Shown here in pieces: positions 24,023 to 32,612 of a DNA stretch of 64,000 nucleotides. The position numbers were made by a program, and so were the translations under genes. Position 1 is the stretch's first letter; every line of letters starts with the position of its first letter. The stretch comes from Lichenicoccus sp965277665 (GTDB taxonomy: Bacteria > Pseudomonadota > Alphaproteobacteria > Acetobacterales > Acetobacteraceae): contig NZ_OZ255835.1 of the NCBI RefSeq assembly GCF_965277665.1, positions 372,001-436,000 of the forward strand, in the 5' to 3' direction. The notes beneath the pieces were generated by a model. That model worked only from the letters and a program-made list of their open reading frames with translations, was not told where the DNA came from and searched no databases.

Positions 24023-25372
24023 ATGGCCTCCGGGGCCGAGCAGCTTGCAGCAAATCTGAATTTCGGCGCGCTCTCCAAGGCGACCGAATTGTGGAAGCGG
24101 ATCTGGTTCACCCTGGGCGCGCTCGTCGTGTACCGGATCGGGACCTACATCCCGGTGCCCGGCATCGATGCGACCGTGATGGGTCAGTTGCTGGCGCAGC
24201 ACCAGGGCGGCATCCTGGGCATGTTCGACATGTTCACCGGCGGGGCGCTCGGGCGCGCCACGGTGTTCGCGCTCAACATCATGCCGTACATCAGTGCCTC
24301 GATCATCGTGCAGCTGATGTCGTCGGCGATCCCGTCGCTCGAGGCCCTCAAGAAGGAGGGCGAGCAGGGGCGCAAGAAGCTCAACCAGTACACGCGCTAC
24401 CTGACCCTGTTCATCGCGCTGTTCCAGGCGTACGGCTTCTCGGTCGGGCTCGAGGCGATGCACGGCCGCAACGGCGCCGCCGCGGTGATCGATCCGGGCC
24501 TGTTCTTCCGGCTGTCCTGCGTGATCACGCTGGTCGGCGGCACCATGTTCCTGATGTGGCTCGGCGAGCAGATCACCGCGCGCGGCGTCGGCAACGGCAT
24601 CAGCCTGATCATCTTCGCGGGCATCGTCGCCAACCTGCCGCACGCGCTCGCGACCATGCTGCAGCTCGGCTATACCGGCGCGCTGTCACCGGTGTTCGTC
24701 GCGATCTTCCTGCTGATCGCGGTCGGCGTGATCGGCTTCATCACCTTCATGGAGTCCGCGCAGCGTCGTGTGACGATCCAGTATCCCAAGCGCCAGGTCG
24801 GCAACCGCATGTATGGCGGCGACAGCACGCACATGCCGCTCAAGGTGAACACCTCCGGGGTGATCCCGCCGATCTTCGCCTCCTCGGTGCTGCTGATCCC
24901 GGCGACGATCTCGGGGTTCGCCGCCAGCGGCGGCGGCAATGGATGGCTGGCGACCGTCGGCCGGCTGATCGCGCACGGGCAGCCGGTCTACATGCTGCTC
25001 TATGCCGCGATGATCATCTTCTTCTCGTATTTCTATGCCGCGGTGACCTTCAATCCGCAGGAGACCGCCGACAACCTGCGCAAGCAGGGCGGCTTCCTGC
25101 CGGGCATCCGGCCCGGGGCCAACACCGCGACCTATCTCGACCGGATCCTGACCCGGCTCACCACCATCGGCGCGCTCTACCTGGTGGTGGTGTGCCTGCT
25201 TCCTGAGTTCCTGATCAGCCGCTACAACGTGCCGTTCTATTTCGGCGGAACCAGCCTGATCATCATCGTGTCGGTGGCGATGGACACGCGGGCCCAGATC
25301 ACCTCGCACCTGCTGGCGCACCAGTACGAGGGGCTGATACGCAAGTCGCGCGGCAGGATGAGAATGCGGTGA
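24023..25372 (+). CDS. secY: Preprotein translocase subunit SecY
   Basis: 449-aa, ten-helix channel of the Sec translocon in the inner membrane. YRIGTYIPVPGID near the N-terminus and the cytoplasmic-loop segment NPQETADNLRKQGGFLPGIRPG are family marks. ATG 24023 (MASGAEQLAANLNF) was chosen over a TTG 17 codons upstream because GGGGAACC lies at proper spacing. Its TGA overlaps the adk GTG by 4 bp. Confidence 0.98.
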   Translation: MASGAEQLAANLNFGALSKATELWKRIWFTLGALVVYRIGTYIPVPGIDATVMGQLLAQHQGGILGMFDMFTGGALGRATVFALNIMPYISASIIVQLMSSAIPSLEALKKEGEQGRKKLNQYTRYLTLFIALFQAYGFSVGLEAMHGRNGAAAVIDPGLFFRLSCVITLVGGTMFLMWLGEQITARGVGNGISLIIFAGIVANLPHALATMLQLGYTGALSPVFVAIFLLIAVGVIGFITFMESAQRRVTIQYPKRQVGNRMYGGDSTHMPLKVNTSGVIPPIFASSVLLIPATISGFAASGGGNGWLATVGRLIAHGQPVYMLLYAAMIIFFSYFYAAVTFNPQETADNLRKQGGFLPGIRPGANTATYLDRILTRLTTIGALYLVVVCLLPEFLISRYNVPFYFGGTSLIIIVSVAMDTRAQITSHLLAHQYEGLIRKSRGRMRMR

Positions 25373-26031
25373 ACCTGATCTTTCTGGGGCCGCCCGGCGC
25401 GGGCAAGGGCACGCAGGCGAAGCGGCTGGAACGGCTGCATCGGATCGTGCAGATCTCGACCGGCGACATGCTCCGCGCAGAGGTGGCGGCAGGCAGCGAG
25501 ATCGGGCAGCAAGCCAAGGCAATGATGACCAGCGGCGAGCTGGTGCCCGACCATGTGCTGGTCGCCATGCTCGGCAGACGCGTCCGCCAGGACGACTGCG
25601 CGAACGGCTTCATCCTGGACGGGTTTCCGCGCACCGTCGGGCAGGCGGCGGCGCTGGATGCGATGTTGCACGAGCTCGGCCTGAAGGTCGATGCGGCGCT
25701 GGCGCTGGACGTGGACGAGGCGATGCTCGCCGATCGCATCGCCGGCCGCTACACCTGCGCGCAGTGCGGCGCCGGCTACCACGACAGCTTCAGGCAGCCA
25801 TCCGTCGTGGGTGTGTGCGACGTCTGCGGCAGCCACGACTTCATCCGTCGGGCCGACGACCGGCGCGAGACGGTGACGGCGCGGCTCGAAGCCTACCGCC
25901 GCGAGACGGCACCGATCCTGCCGCATTACGATCGGCAGGGCCTGCTGTTCCATATCGATGGCATGGCGACAATCGACGCGGTCAGTCGCCAGATCGATGC
26001 CGCGTTGCAGCGTGCGGTCACGACAAGTTGA
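25369..26031 (+). CDS. adk: Adenylate kinase, zinc-LID type
   Basis: 220-aa enzyme converting ATP + AMP to 2 ADP in the cytosol. P-loop GPPGAGKGTQ (residues 7-16), AMP-binding FILDGFPRT and LID domain are present. The LID carries four cysteines (CAQC...CDVC), so it should bind a structural zinc. GTG start within a GTGA overlap with secY. Followed by a promoter, so it ends this transcription unit or reads into rpsM. Confidence 0.98.
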   Translation: MNLIFLGPPGAGKGTQAKRLERLHRIVQISTGDMLRAEVAAGSEIGQQAKAMMTSGELVPDHVLVAMLGRRVRQDDCANGFILDGFPRTVGQAAALDAMLHELGLKVDAALALDVDEAMLADRIAGRYTCAQCGAGYHDSFRQPSVVGVCDVCGSHDFIRRADDRRETVTARLEAYRRETAPILPHYDRQGLLFHIDGMATIDAVSRQIDAALQRAVTTS

Positions 26032-26041
26032 TCTACCGAGA

Positions 26042-26069
26042 TTGACTCGGCAGTCTGTCGACGTATAGT
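26042..26069 (+). promoter_or_regulatory. Strong candidate sigma-70 promoter for the alpha operon
   Basis: TTGACT (26042-26047), 16-bp spacer, TATAGT (26064-26069): the best promoter match seen in the window. Predicted start near 26076, giving a leader of about 190 nt before rpsM. The leader contains TTTCGACAGG and CCCGGCTGCGGCCGGG stems, a possible S4-type target as in other alpha operons (inference). Confidence 0.7.
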
Positions 26070-26267
26070 GCGCGCCCTCAGACCGGCGCGTGTCGGGGCG
26101 CCTGTTTCGACAGGCTGGCTCAACTGCCGGACCAATCGGATCATGCGCAAGCGGGGCCTGTAAAGGGCCTTCTCGCGGAACGCGACGAGGCGCCCTACTG
26201 GCTTCATTTCCAGGGTGGGCGAGGTTTTCATGCCCGGCTGCGGCCGGGCGTACGAGGAGTGACTGGC

Positions 26268-26645
26268 GTGGCGCGTATTGCCGGCGTGAACATCCCGACC
26301 AACAAGCGGGTCGTGATCGGCCTGCGTTACATCTACGGAATCGGCCCGGCAAAGGCAGACAAGATTGTCTCCTCGCTCGGCATTCCGGCTGAGCGCAGGG
26401 TGAACGAGCTGTCCGACGACGAGGTGCTGCGCATCCGCGAGCTCATCGACCGTGACTTCCGCGTCGAAGGCGACCTCCGCCGCGAGGTGGCGATGAACGT
26501 CAAGCGGCTGATGGATCTCGGCTGCTACCGCGGCCTGCGCCATCGTCGCGGCCTGCCGGTGCGCGGCCAGCGCACCCACACCAACGCACGCACCCGCAAG
26601 GGCAAGGCGGTTGCGATCGCCGGCAAGAAGAAGGTCACGAAGTAG
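26268..26645 (+). CDS. rpsM: 30S ribosomal protein S13
   Basis: 125-aa head protein that contacts the P-site tRNA and L5. MARIAGVNIPTNKRVVIGL is the canonical start; GTG 26268 has GAGGAG 8 bp upstream, while the GTG three codons earlier would overlap that ribosome site. RGLPVRGQRTHTNARTRKG near the C-terminus is diagnostic. Confidence 0.98.
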   Translation: MARIAGVNIPTNKRVVIGLRYIYGIGPAKADKIVSSLGIPAERRVNELSDDEVLRIRELIDRDFRVEGDLRREVAMNVKRLMDLGCYRGLRHRRGLPVRGQRTHTNARTRKGKAVAIAGKKKVTK

Positions 26646-26674
26646 GGCTCGTCCCACTTCCCTCCGTAAGGCTC

Positions 26675-26770
26675 GGCGCAGCAAGACCCAGGCGCAGCAA
26701 GACTACCGCGCAGCAAGACTCTGGCGCATCAAGACTCTGGCGCATCAAGACTCTGGCGCATCAAGAACAG
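26675..26770 (+). repeat. 6 x 16-bp tandem repeat between rpsM and rpsK
   Basis: Six head-to-tail 16-bp units (26675, 26691, 26707, 26723, 26739, 26755). Units 4 and 5 are identical (GGCGCATCAAGACTCT). The array fills most of the 140-bp gap and ends 15 bp before the rpsK ATG. The unit is not a multiple of three and has no stop-free coding sense. It is not a CRISPR: there are no spacers. Confidence 0.9.
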
Positions 26771-26785
26771 GCAGGACGAACACAC

Positions 26786-27178
26786 ATGGCGAAAGCCGCC
26801 GCACCGCGCGTACGCAAGAAAGAACGCAAGAACATCATCTCCGGCGTGGCGCATGTGCTCTCCACGTTCAACAACACGATGATCACCATTGCCGACGCGC
26901 AGGGCAACGCGATCGCCTGGTCGTCCTCCGGCAGCCAGGGCTTCAAGGGCTCACGCAAGTCGACCCCGTATGCCGCGCAGGTCGCGGCCGAGGATGCCGG
27001 CAAGAAGGCGCGCGAGCACGGCATGGAGACGCTGGAGATCGAGGTCTCCGGGCCGGGTTCCGGTCGCGAGAGCGCGTTGCGGGCGTTGCAGGCGGTCGGT
27101 TTCTCGATCACGGCGATTCGCGACATGACCCCGATCCCGCATAACGGCTGCCGCCCGCGCAAGCGCCGCCGCGTCTGA
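26786..27178 (+). CDS. rpsK: 30S ribosomal protein S11
   Basis: 130-aa platform protein. GVAHVLSTFNNTMITIAD and the C-terminal DMTPIPHNGCRPRKRRRV are diagnostic. GGCAGGACGAAC before the ATG. The 16-bp tandem array lies immediately upstream and could affect its translation. Confidence 0.98.
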   Translation: MAKAAAPRVRKKERKNIISGVAHVLSTFNNTMITIADAQGNAIAWSSSGSQGFKGSRKSTPYAAQVAAEDAGKKAREHGMETLEIEVSGPGSGRESALRALQAVGFSITAIRDMTPIPHNGCRPRKRRRV

Positions 27179-27298
27179 GCGGGACCGCCGGTAACCAGCC
27201 GGCGGCGGATTGAATTCGATGCCGCTCCTGCCGTCTGGCAGGGGTTCCGGTCGCAGTTGCTCCCGAGCCGCGACCTTCTGTTACGAAAGGCCACCACC

Positions 27299-28318
27299 TT
27301 GGTCCTCCAGAAGAACTGGCAATCCCTGATCAAGCCGGAAAAGCTGGAAGTCGAGCCCGGCGCGGAGCCCACGCGCACCGCGACCGTCGTGGCGGAGCCG
27401 CTGGAGCGCGGCTTCGGCATGACGCTCGGCAATGCGATCCGCCGCATCCTGCTGTCCTCTTTGCAGGGCGCCGCCGTCACCGCGGTCCAGATCGACGGCG
27501 TGCTGCACGAGTTCTCCTCGATCGCCGGCGTCCGCGAGGACGTCACCGACATCGTGCTGAACATCAAGCAACTGGCGCTCCGCCTGCATGGCGAGGGCCC
27601 GAAGCGCATGACGCTGACCGCGACCGGCCCGGGTGAGGTTCGTGCCGGACAGATCCAGGTCGGCCACGATATCGAAGTGATGAATCCGGACCTGGTGATC
27701 TGCACGCTCGATGACGGGGTGAAGCTCGGCATGGAGTTCACCGTCAATCTCGGCAAGGGCTATGTGCCGGCGGCGGCGAACCGTCCGGAGGATGCGCCGA
27801 TCGGCCTGATCCCGATCGATGCGATCTACTCGCCGGTCCGGCGCGTCTCGTACAAGGTCGAGCCGACCCGCGTCGGCCAGGTCACCGACTACGACAAGCT
27901 GCTGCTGACGGTGGAGACCAACGGCGCCGTCAGTCCCGAGGATGCGGTCGCACTCGCCGCGCGCATCCTGCAGGACCAGCTGCAGCTGTTCATCAATTTC
28001 GACGAGCCGCGCCCGGTGCGGACGGAGGAGCCGCAGGACGACCTGCCGTTCAACCGCAACCTGCTGCGCAAGGTGGACGAGCTCGAGCTGTCGGTGCGGT
28101 CGGCGAACTGCCTGAAGAACGACAACATCGTCTATATCGGCGATCTCGTGCAGAAGACCGAGCAGGAGATGCTGCGCACCCCGAACTTCGGGCGCAAGTC
28201 GCTCAACGAGATCAAGGAGGTGCTGACCTCGATGGGTCTCGCACTCGGCATGAACGTGCCGACCTGGCCGCCCGAAAACATCGAGGATCTAGCCAAACGC
28301 CTGGACGAACCCTTCTGA
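27299..28318 (+). CDS. rpoA: DNA-directed RNA polymerase subunit alpha
   Basis: 339-aa alpha subunit. The N-terminal dimerisation domain contains RGFGMTLGNAIRRILLSS; the C-terminal domain, which binds UP elements and activators, contains NFGRKSLNEIKEVL. TTG 27299 is the start: it gives MVLQKNWQSLIKPEKLEV, the family N-terminus, with GAAAGG 8 bp upstream. The 14 extra codons upstream do not fit the family. A type A palindromic element starts 8 bp after the stop. Confidence 0.98.
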   Translation: MVLQKNWQSLIKPEKLEVEPGAEPTRTATVVAEPLERGFGMTLGNAIRRILLSSLQGAAVTAVQIDGVLHEFSSIAGVREDVTDIVLNIKQLALRLHGEGPKRMTLTATGPGEVRAGQIQVGHDIEVMNPDLVICTLDDGVKLGMEFTVNLGKGYVPAAANRPEDAPIGLIPIDAIYSPVRRVSYKVEPTRVGQVTDYDKLLLTVETNGAVSPEDAVALAARILQDQLQLFINFDEPRPVRTEEPQDDLPFNRNLLRKVDELELSVRSANCLKNDNIVYIGDLVQKTEQEMLRTPNFGRKSLNEIKEVLTSMGLALGMNVPTWPPENIEDLAKRLDEPF

Positions 28319-28326
28319 GATCGCCC

Positions 28327-28467
28327 GATAATGCTACTACGGCGGTCATCCGACGCGGCTTTCCTGCGCTCCGATGCTCACGGCCGAGGAGGCCGCTCCG
28401 CTTCGGTGCTCCAAAAGTCACGCCGGACGGCGCCTTTGGCGCCTCTGACTCGCCGTAGCGCATTCTC
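28327..28467 (+). repeat. Palindromic intergenic element, subtype A, copy 3 (rpoA-rplQ gap)
   Basis: 141 bp, very close to copy 1: same ends (GATAATGCTACTACGGCG; CGCCGTAGCGCATTCTC) and same core. It fills most of the 197-bp rpoA-rplQ gap. Confidence 0.87.
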
Positions 28468-28515
28468 GGACGATCTCTGTGCTTTCGCGATTAGCCGACA
28501 ACAGGAAGAAGTATT

Positions 28516-28944
28516 ATGCGTCACGGAGTTGCCGGCCGGAAGCTCGGCGTTACCTCGTCCCACCGGCTCGCCATGTTCCGCAACATGGCCGTGGCCTTGA
28601 TCAAGCACGAGCAGATCACTACCACCCTGCCGAAGGCCAAGGAACTGCGGCCGGTCGCCGAGAAGCTGATCACGCTGGGCAAGCGCGGCGGCCTGCATGC
28701 GCGCCGGCAGGCCTACGCGCAGCTTCGCGACGACGTCATCGTCGCCAAGTTGTTCTCCACGATCGCCGATCGCTACAAGACCCGCCAGGGCGGCTACACC
28801 CGCGTGCTCAAGGCCGGCATGCGGCACGGCGATGCCGCAGACATGGCGGTGATCGAGCTGATCGATCGCGACTTGGCGGCCAAGGGCCTCGATAGCGGCC
28901 CGAAGCCCGAGACGGTCGAGGCCGAAGCGGGTTTCCCGAGCTAA
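28516..28944 (+). CDS. rplQ: 50S ribosomal protein L17
   Basis: 142-aa protein of the tunnel-exit region. MRHGVAGRKLGVTSSHR and GGYTRVLKAGMRHGDAADMA are diagnostic. ATG after GGAAGAAGTATT. Ends the ribosomal block; next on the other strand is the peptide exporter, with the two genes converging over a hairpin-rich gap. Confidence 0.98.
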   Translation: MRHGVAGRKLGVTSSHRLAMFRNMAVALIKHEQITTTLPKAKELRPVAEKLITLGKRGGLHARRQAYAQLRDDVIVAKLFSTIADRYKTRQGGYTRVLKAGMRHGDAADMAVIELIDRDLAAKGLDSGPKPETVEAEAGFPS

Positions 28945-28963
28945 ATTCTTTAAGTAATGGTTT

Positions 28964-29008
28964 TCAAAGGCGCCGCCTTTGATGGGGTTCCAGGGGCAAA
29001 GCCCCTGG
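28964..29008. terminator. Probable bidirectional terminator between rplQ and the peptide exporter (inverted repeat copy 3)
   Basis: Two perfect hairpins: TCAAAGGC / GCCTTTGA (28964-28982) and CCAGGGGC / GCCCCTGG (28990-29008, loop AAA). They are the inverted counterpart of the first half of the rplO-secY repeat. Position between convergent stops (28944 and 29010) suggests termination in both directions. There is no clear T-tract, so this is inferred. Confidence 0.5.
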
Positions 29009-29009
29009 C

Positions 29010-31148
29010 TTAGCCAGCGAGACTACGCAGCGGCACCGGGGCGTTCGGCTCCATCTGCAGCACCATGTCGGCACGTGCGATCGTGGCGGGGCGGTGCGCC
29101 ACGATGATCCGGGTGATGTTGAGGTCCTGCAGGGCACCGGCGACCAGCGCCTCGTTGGCGTCGTCGAGGTGGCTGGTCGCCTCGTCGAGGAACAGGATCT
29201 CCGGACGCCGGTAGAGGGCGCGCGCCAGCACGATGCGCTGCTTCTGGCCGCCGGAGAGCGCGCTGCCCATGTCGCCGACCAGGGTCTCGAAGCGCATCGG
29301 CATGCGAACGATGTCGTCGATGATGGCGGCGCGGAAGGCGCAATCCTCGATCCAGGCTTGGTCGGGATGCTCGTCGAAGCCCGCGATGTTCTCCGAGATC
29401 GATCCGGCGAACAGGCCGTCATCCTGCAGCACGCCGGAGATGCGGCTGCGATAGGCGTCGAGCCCGAGGCTGCGTATGTCGACGCCGTCGAGCCGTATGC
29501 TGCCCTCCTGCGGCGGGATCAGGCCCATCAGGACCTTGAGCAGGGTAGTCTTGCCGCACCCCGACGGCCCGACGATGGCGACACTCTGGCCCGGTGTGAT
29601 GTGCAGGCTGAGGCCGCGCCAGACCCAGGGGTCCTGGGCCCCGTAGCGCAAGGCGAGCTCCTCGCCGCGCAACCCGTCCGGCTCGCGTCCCTCCGGGTGG
29701 CGTCCCCCCGGCGGGCGTAACGCCGACGCGACGGTGGCGCGCGGCTCCGGCTCCGCCTGGGTGATGTCGGAGAGGCGGCTGGTCTGCACGTCGAGCATGC
29801 GCAGCTCGAACCAGCCGTTGATCAGGCTGCCGGCCCGGATCGAGAGCTGGTCCTTGTAGGTCAGGAAGGCGACCAGCATGCCGACGCTCATCTGATCGTG
29901 CATCACCGCGCGTGCGCCGAGTGCGAGCATGACGATGCGGTCCAGCCCGAAGATCAGCTCGTTGGCGCGCGAGAACACGATGTCCAGCCGCTGCAGCCGG
30001 AGCCTGGCGTTGAGGCTGTCGACCAGGTGGTTGAGCCAGGCGGCGCGCCGGCGCTCGCGCAGCCCGAGCAGGCGGACGCTGGCGGCGCCGCGAATGGTCT
30101 CGATCAGATGGGTCTGCTGGCGGGCGTCATGGATGATCGCCTCCTCGCTGCTCTCGCGATACGAGCGGAACATGACCAGCCGCAGGCCGAGGTCGAGAGC
30201 GGTCGCGATCAGCGCGATCCAGCCGAGCCAGCCGCCGTACAGGAACAGCATCCCGACCATGCCGATAGACATCACGCCGTCGAGCAGGGCCTGCACGAAG
30301 CCGGTCGTCAGCGTCTTCTGGATGATGGCGAGCGAGCCGAAGCGCGACAGGATGTCGCCGACATTGCGCTTCTCGAAATATTCGAGCGACAGCCGGCTGA
30401 GATGGTCGAACAGGCTGCTGTACCATTGCAGGCTGACCGTGGTGCCGATCAGCATGATCGCCCAGCTGCGTGCGGTGTTGATCAGCAGCTGCAGCAGCAG
30501 CAGCAGCCCGAGCCCCATCGTGACCGTCAGCAGCAGGTCGTGGTCGGCGGACACGATCGCCTCGTCGATGATCACCTGCGAGCCGACCGGCAGCATCAGG
30601 GCCGCGACCTCGACGCCGAGCGACAGCAGGCCGATCCGCAGCAGCGCCGGGCGCAGGCCTGCGATGTGCCGGAACAGGTCGCGCAGGCGGAGTCCGCTGC
30701 GCTCGTCGCGGCGGGTGAAGTCGCGGGTCGGGATCGTCTCCAGGGCGACGCCGGTGAACTCGCGCGAGACCTCGTCGAGCGCCACCGACCGCCGGCCGCG
30801 GGCCGGATCGTGGATCACGATGCCGCTTCTGCCGACCTCGGCCAGCACGACGAAATGGTTCATCCCCCAATGCAGGATGCACGGCCGCTGCAACTGCCCG
30901 AGCGCCTCGATATCGAGCCGGAGCGGCCGCGCGGTCAGGCCGACGGTCTCGCCGATCTGGATCAGCGTGCGCAGCGTGGTGCCCTTGAGCGACACCGCGT
31001 GGCGCTGGCGAAAGGTGGCAAGGTCGATCGGCCGCCCGTGATAGCCCAGCACCATGGCGAGACAGGCCAGGCCGCATTCGGCTGCCTCCGCCTGCAGCAC
31101 GATCGGCAGCCGCCGGCCGAAGCCGAAGCGCAGCGCGGTGGCGTTCAT
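29010..31148 (-). CDS. Peptidase-containing (C39) ABC exporter for a double-glycine-leader peptide
   Basis: 712-aa bifunctional exporter: it cuts a GG-type leader and pumps the core peptide across the inner membrane. N-terminal C39 peptidase with Q19, C25 (QAEAAECGLACLAMVLGYHG), H98 and D114, so the catalytic set is complete. Transmembrane domain about residues 165-440. The nucleotide-binding domain has Walker A GPSGCGKTT, signature LSGGQKQR, Walker B ILFLDEAT and H-loop AHR. Its ATG overlaps the adaptor stop (ATGA; the start 22 codons upstream is rejected). The likely substrate is the 57-aa peptide at 32613-32786. CvaB-like in layout. Confidence 0.95.
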   Translation of the reverse strand: MNATALRFGFGRRLPIVLQAEAAECGLACLAMVLGYHGRPIDLATFRQRHAVSLKGTTLRTLIQIGETVGLTARPLRLDIEALGQLQRPCILHWGMNHFVVLAEVGRSGIVIHDPARGRRSVALDEVSREFTGVALETIPTRDFTRRDERSGLRLRDLFRHIAGLRPALLRIGLLSLGVEVAALMLPVGSQVIIDEAIVSADHDLLLTVTMGLGLLLLLQLLINTARSWAIMLIGTTVSLQWYSSLFDHLSRLSLEYFEKRNVGDILSRFGSLAIIQKTLTTGFVQALLDGVMSIGMVGMLFLYGGWLGWIALIATALDLGLRLVMFRSYRESSEEAIIHDARQQTHLIETIRGAASVRLLGLRERRRAAWLNHLVDSLNARLRLQRLDIVFSRANELIFGLDRIVMLALGARAVMHDQMSVGMLVAFLTYKDQLSIRAGSLINGWFELRMLDVQTSRLSDITQAEPEPRATVASALRPPGGRHPEGREPDGLRGEELALRYGAQDPWVWRGLSLHITPGQSVAIVGPSGCGKTTLLKVLMGLIPPQEGSIRLDGVDIRSLGLDAYRSRISGVLQDDGLFAGSISENIAGFDEHPDQAWIEDCAFRAAIIDDIVRMPMRFETLVGDMGSALSGGQKQRIVLARALYRRPEILFLDEATSHLDDANEALVAGALQDLNITRIIVAHRPATIARADMVLQMEPNAPVPLRSLAG

Positions 31149-32401
31149 CGCCCGGCAGGGCCCGCGACCGCGCCGACGCTGCGGCCCAGCGAGGCGAGTG
31201 GGTCGAACAGCCACTGGTAGAGGCGGCGATGGTCGAGCGCGATGTCCGCCTCGACCTGCATGCCCGCCTCGAGCGGCCGGTGTTCGCCATAGGTCAGGAC
31301 GTAGGGCAGCTCCGGCATCACCACGATGCGGTAGAATTCCCTGCTGCCGTCCCCGTCGACCGACATCGGCGCGCGGGTGATCTGGGTGACCCCGCCACGG
31401 TAGAGGCCGAAGCGCTGGTAGGGAAAGGCGGCGTAGCGCAGCAGCACCGGCGCGCCCTCGCGGATGAAGCCGATGGCGGCGCTGGTGACATAGAGGTCGG
31501 CCTCCAGCGTCTGCGAGCGCGGCAGCAGGGTCAGCAGCGTGCTGCCGGCCTCGACATGCTGGCCGATATGGGCGCGGATGGCGGTGAGGGTGCCATCGTC
31601 CGGCGCGAGGATGCTGACCGTCCGCTTCGCCTCATTTTCGGCCACCTGCTGGTCGAGGCTGGCGACCTGCCGGTCCAGCTCGGCCAGCTCGCGGGCGAGA
31701 TCGCTGTCGAACCGGCGATACCGCGCGGCGGCATCGGACAGCCTGCCATCGACCTCGATGGAGGACTGCATGAACTGCGCATGCGTCGAGAGCAGCTCCG
31801 TATAGGTGTAGATCTGGCTCTGCAGCTGGGCGTCGGTGGCGATGTGCTGCTGCGCCGCGTCCTGCAGGCGGCCGAGCGAGCGCTGCACCGCGGGCAGCGT
31901 CTGGTTGTCGAGGTCGATCTGCAGCCTGAGCTGCCGGCGCTCCTGCGCCAGGTTCTGCATCGCGCCCGCCAGCGCCTGCTTCTCGATGGCGGCGGCACCG
32001 ATTCGCAGGCTGCGCTGCTGCAGGAGCAGCCTGCGCTGGTTGGCAAGGTCGCCCAGGATATGCAGCTGGGTCGGGCCGCTCGCCGACGTCGCCTCCATGT
32101 CCAGCACGAACAGCGCCTCGCCGCGTCGGACCCGGTGGCCTTCAACGGCGATCTGGCGTTCGAGGATGCCGGAGGCGGGGGACTGGACGGTAATGAGGCC
32201 GGTCGGCGGCAGCATCTCGCCCGTGGCATGCACGCGGCGGGTATAGGTTCCGGTGAACCCGAACAGCATGGTTGCGGCCAGGAAGCCGGCCACGATGAAG
32301 CCCGCGACCCTAATCGGGATCGGCTGCACGACCTGTACGCGGCCGAGCCAGGCATCCCGCCTGGCATCGAGCGCCTCGGTGCGAAACAGCATCTCATTCA
32401 T
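31145..32401 (-). CDS. HlyD/CvaA-family membrane fusion protein of the peptide exporter
   Basis: 418-aa adaptor linking the C39 exporter to an outer-membrane channel. Short cytoplasmic start, one transmembrane helix (about residues 30-51), a lipoyl-like half (TVQSPASGILERQIAVEGHRV), a long coiled coil (about 120-260), the second lipoyl half (LAPDDGTLTAIRAHIGQHV) and a beta-barrel tail. Overlaps the exporter by 4 bp. No TolC-type gene lies in the cassette; the nearest NodT-like channel (51907) belongs to another operon. ATG 32401 has a weak ribosome site; ATG three codons later is possible. Confidence 0.92.
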   Translation of the reverse strand: MNEMLFRTEALDARRDAWLGRVQVVQPIPIRVAGFIVAGFLAATMLFGFTGTYTRRVHATGEMLPPTGLITVQSPASGILERQIAVEGHRVRRGEALFVLDMEATSASGPTQLHILGDLANQRRLLLQQRSLRIGAAAIEKQALAGAMQNLAQERRQLRLQIDLDNQTLPAVQRSLGRLQDAAQQHIATDAQLQSQIYTYTELLSTHAQFMQSSIEVDGRLSDAAARYRRFDSDLARELAELDRQVASLDQQVAENEAKRTVSILAPDDGTLTAIRAHIGQHVEAGSTLLTLLPRSQTLEADLYVTSAAIGFIREGAPVLLRYAAFPYQRFGLYRGGVTQITRAPMSVDGDGSREFYRIVVMPELPYVLTYGEHRPLEAGMQVEADIALDHRRLYQWLFDPLASLGRSVGAVAGPAGR

Positions 32402-32506
32402 GCGGCAAAGCCGGCCGCGATCCGGTCGGTCTGGCCAAAGCCCCGTGGGCTGCCGGAAAGAGCGGTCGACAGCACCACGGAAACCGGGACGGTGTTCGTG
32501 TCCTGC

Positions 32507-32534
32507 CTCCGAAATACGCGTGCGTATTTCGGAG
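32507..32534. promoter_or_regulatory. Perfect 13-bp inverted repeat between peptide gene and adaptor
   Basis: CTCCGAAATACGC / GCGTATTTCGGAG with a 2-nt spacer. It lies 106-133 bp upstream of the adaptor start. It may be a read-through terminator that keeps exporter levels below peptide levels, or a protein-binding operator. AT-rich arms in a GC-rich genome favour a deliberate site. Confidence 0.6.
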
Positions 32535-32544
32535 TTGAGCAGGC

Positions 32545-32569
32545 CACTAGCTTGTTGATGAGGCTAGTG
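32545..32569. promoter_or_regulatory. 7-bp hairpin downstream of the peptide gene
   Basis: CACTAGC / GCTAGTG with an 11-nt loop. It is the second of three stems in tandem between the peptide stop and the adaptor gene. Confidence 0.4.
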
Positions 32570-32579
32570 TCCACTCAGA

Positions 32580-32604
32580 ATCTGAAGTCTGAAGGACTTC
32601 AGAT
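32580..32604. terminator. 10-bp hairpin immediately after the peptide stop
   Basis: ATCTGAAGTC / GACTTCAGAT with a 5-nt loop, starting 9 bp beyond the peptide stop on the minus strand. There is no T-tract in that direction, so it is more likely an mRNA 3'-end stabiliser or a weak attenuator than a full terminator. Confidence 0.5.
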
Positions 32605-32612
32605 CAGGGGCA

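Noticed and set aside
20797..26267. Search for rpmJ, infA or tRNA genes within the spc/alpha gaps.
   Set aside because: None found. rpmJ is normally elsewhere in alphaproteobacteria, so its absence is not notable.
26675..26770. Tandem array considered as a CRISPR.
   Set aside because: 16-bp units are contiguous with no spacers and no cas genes lie nearby.
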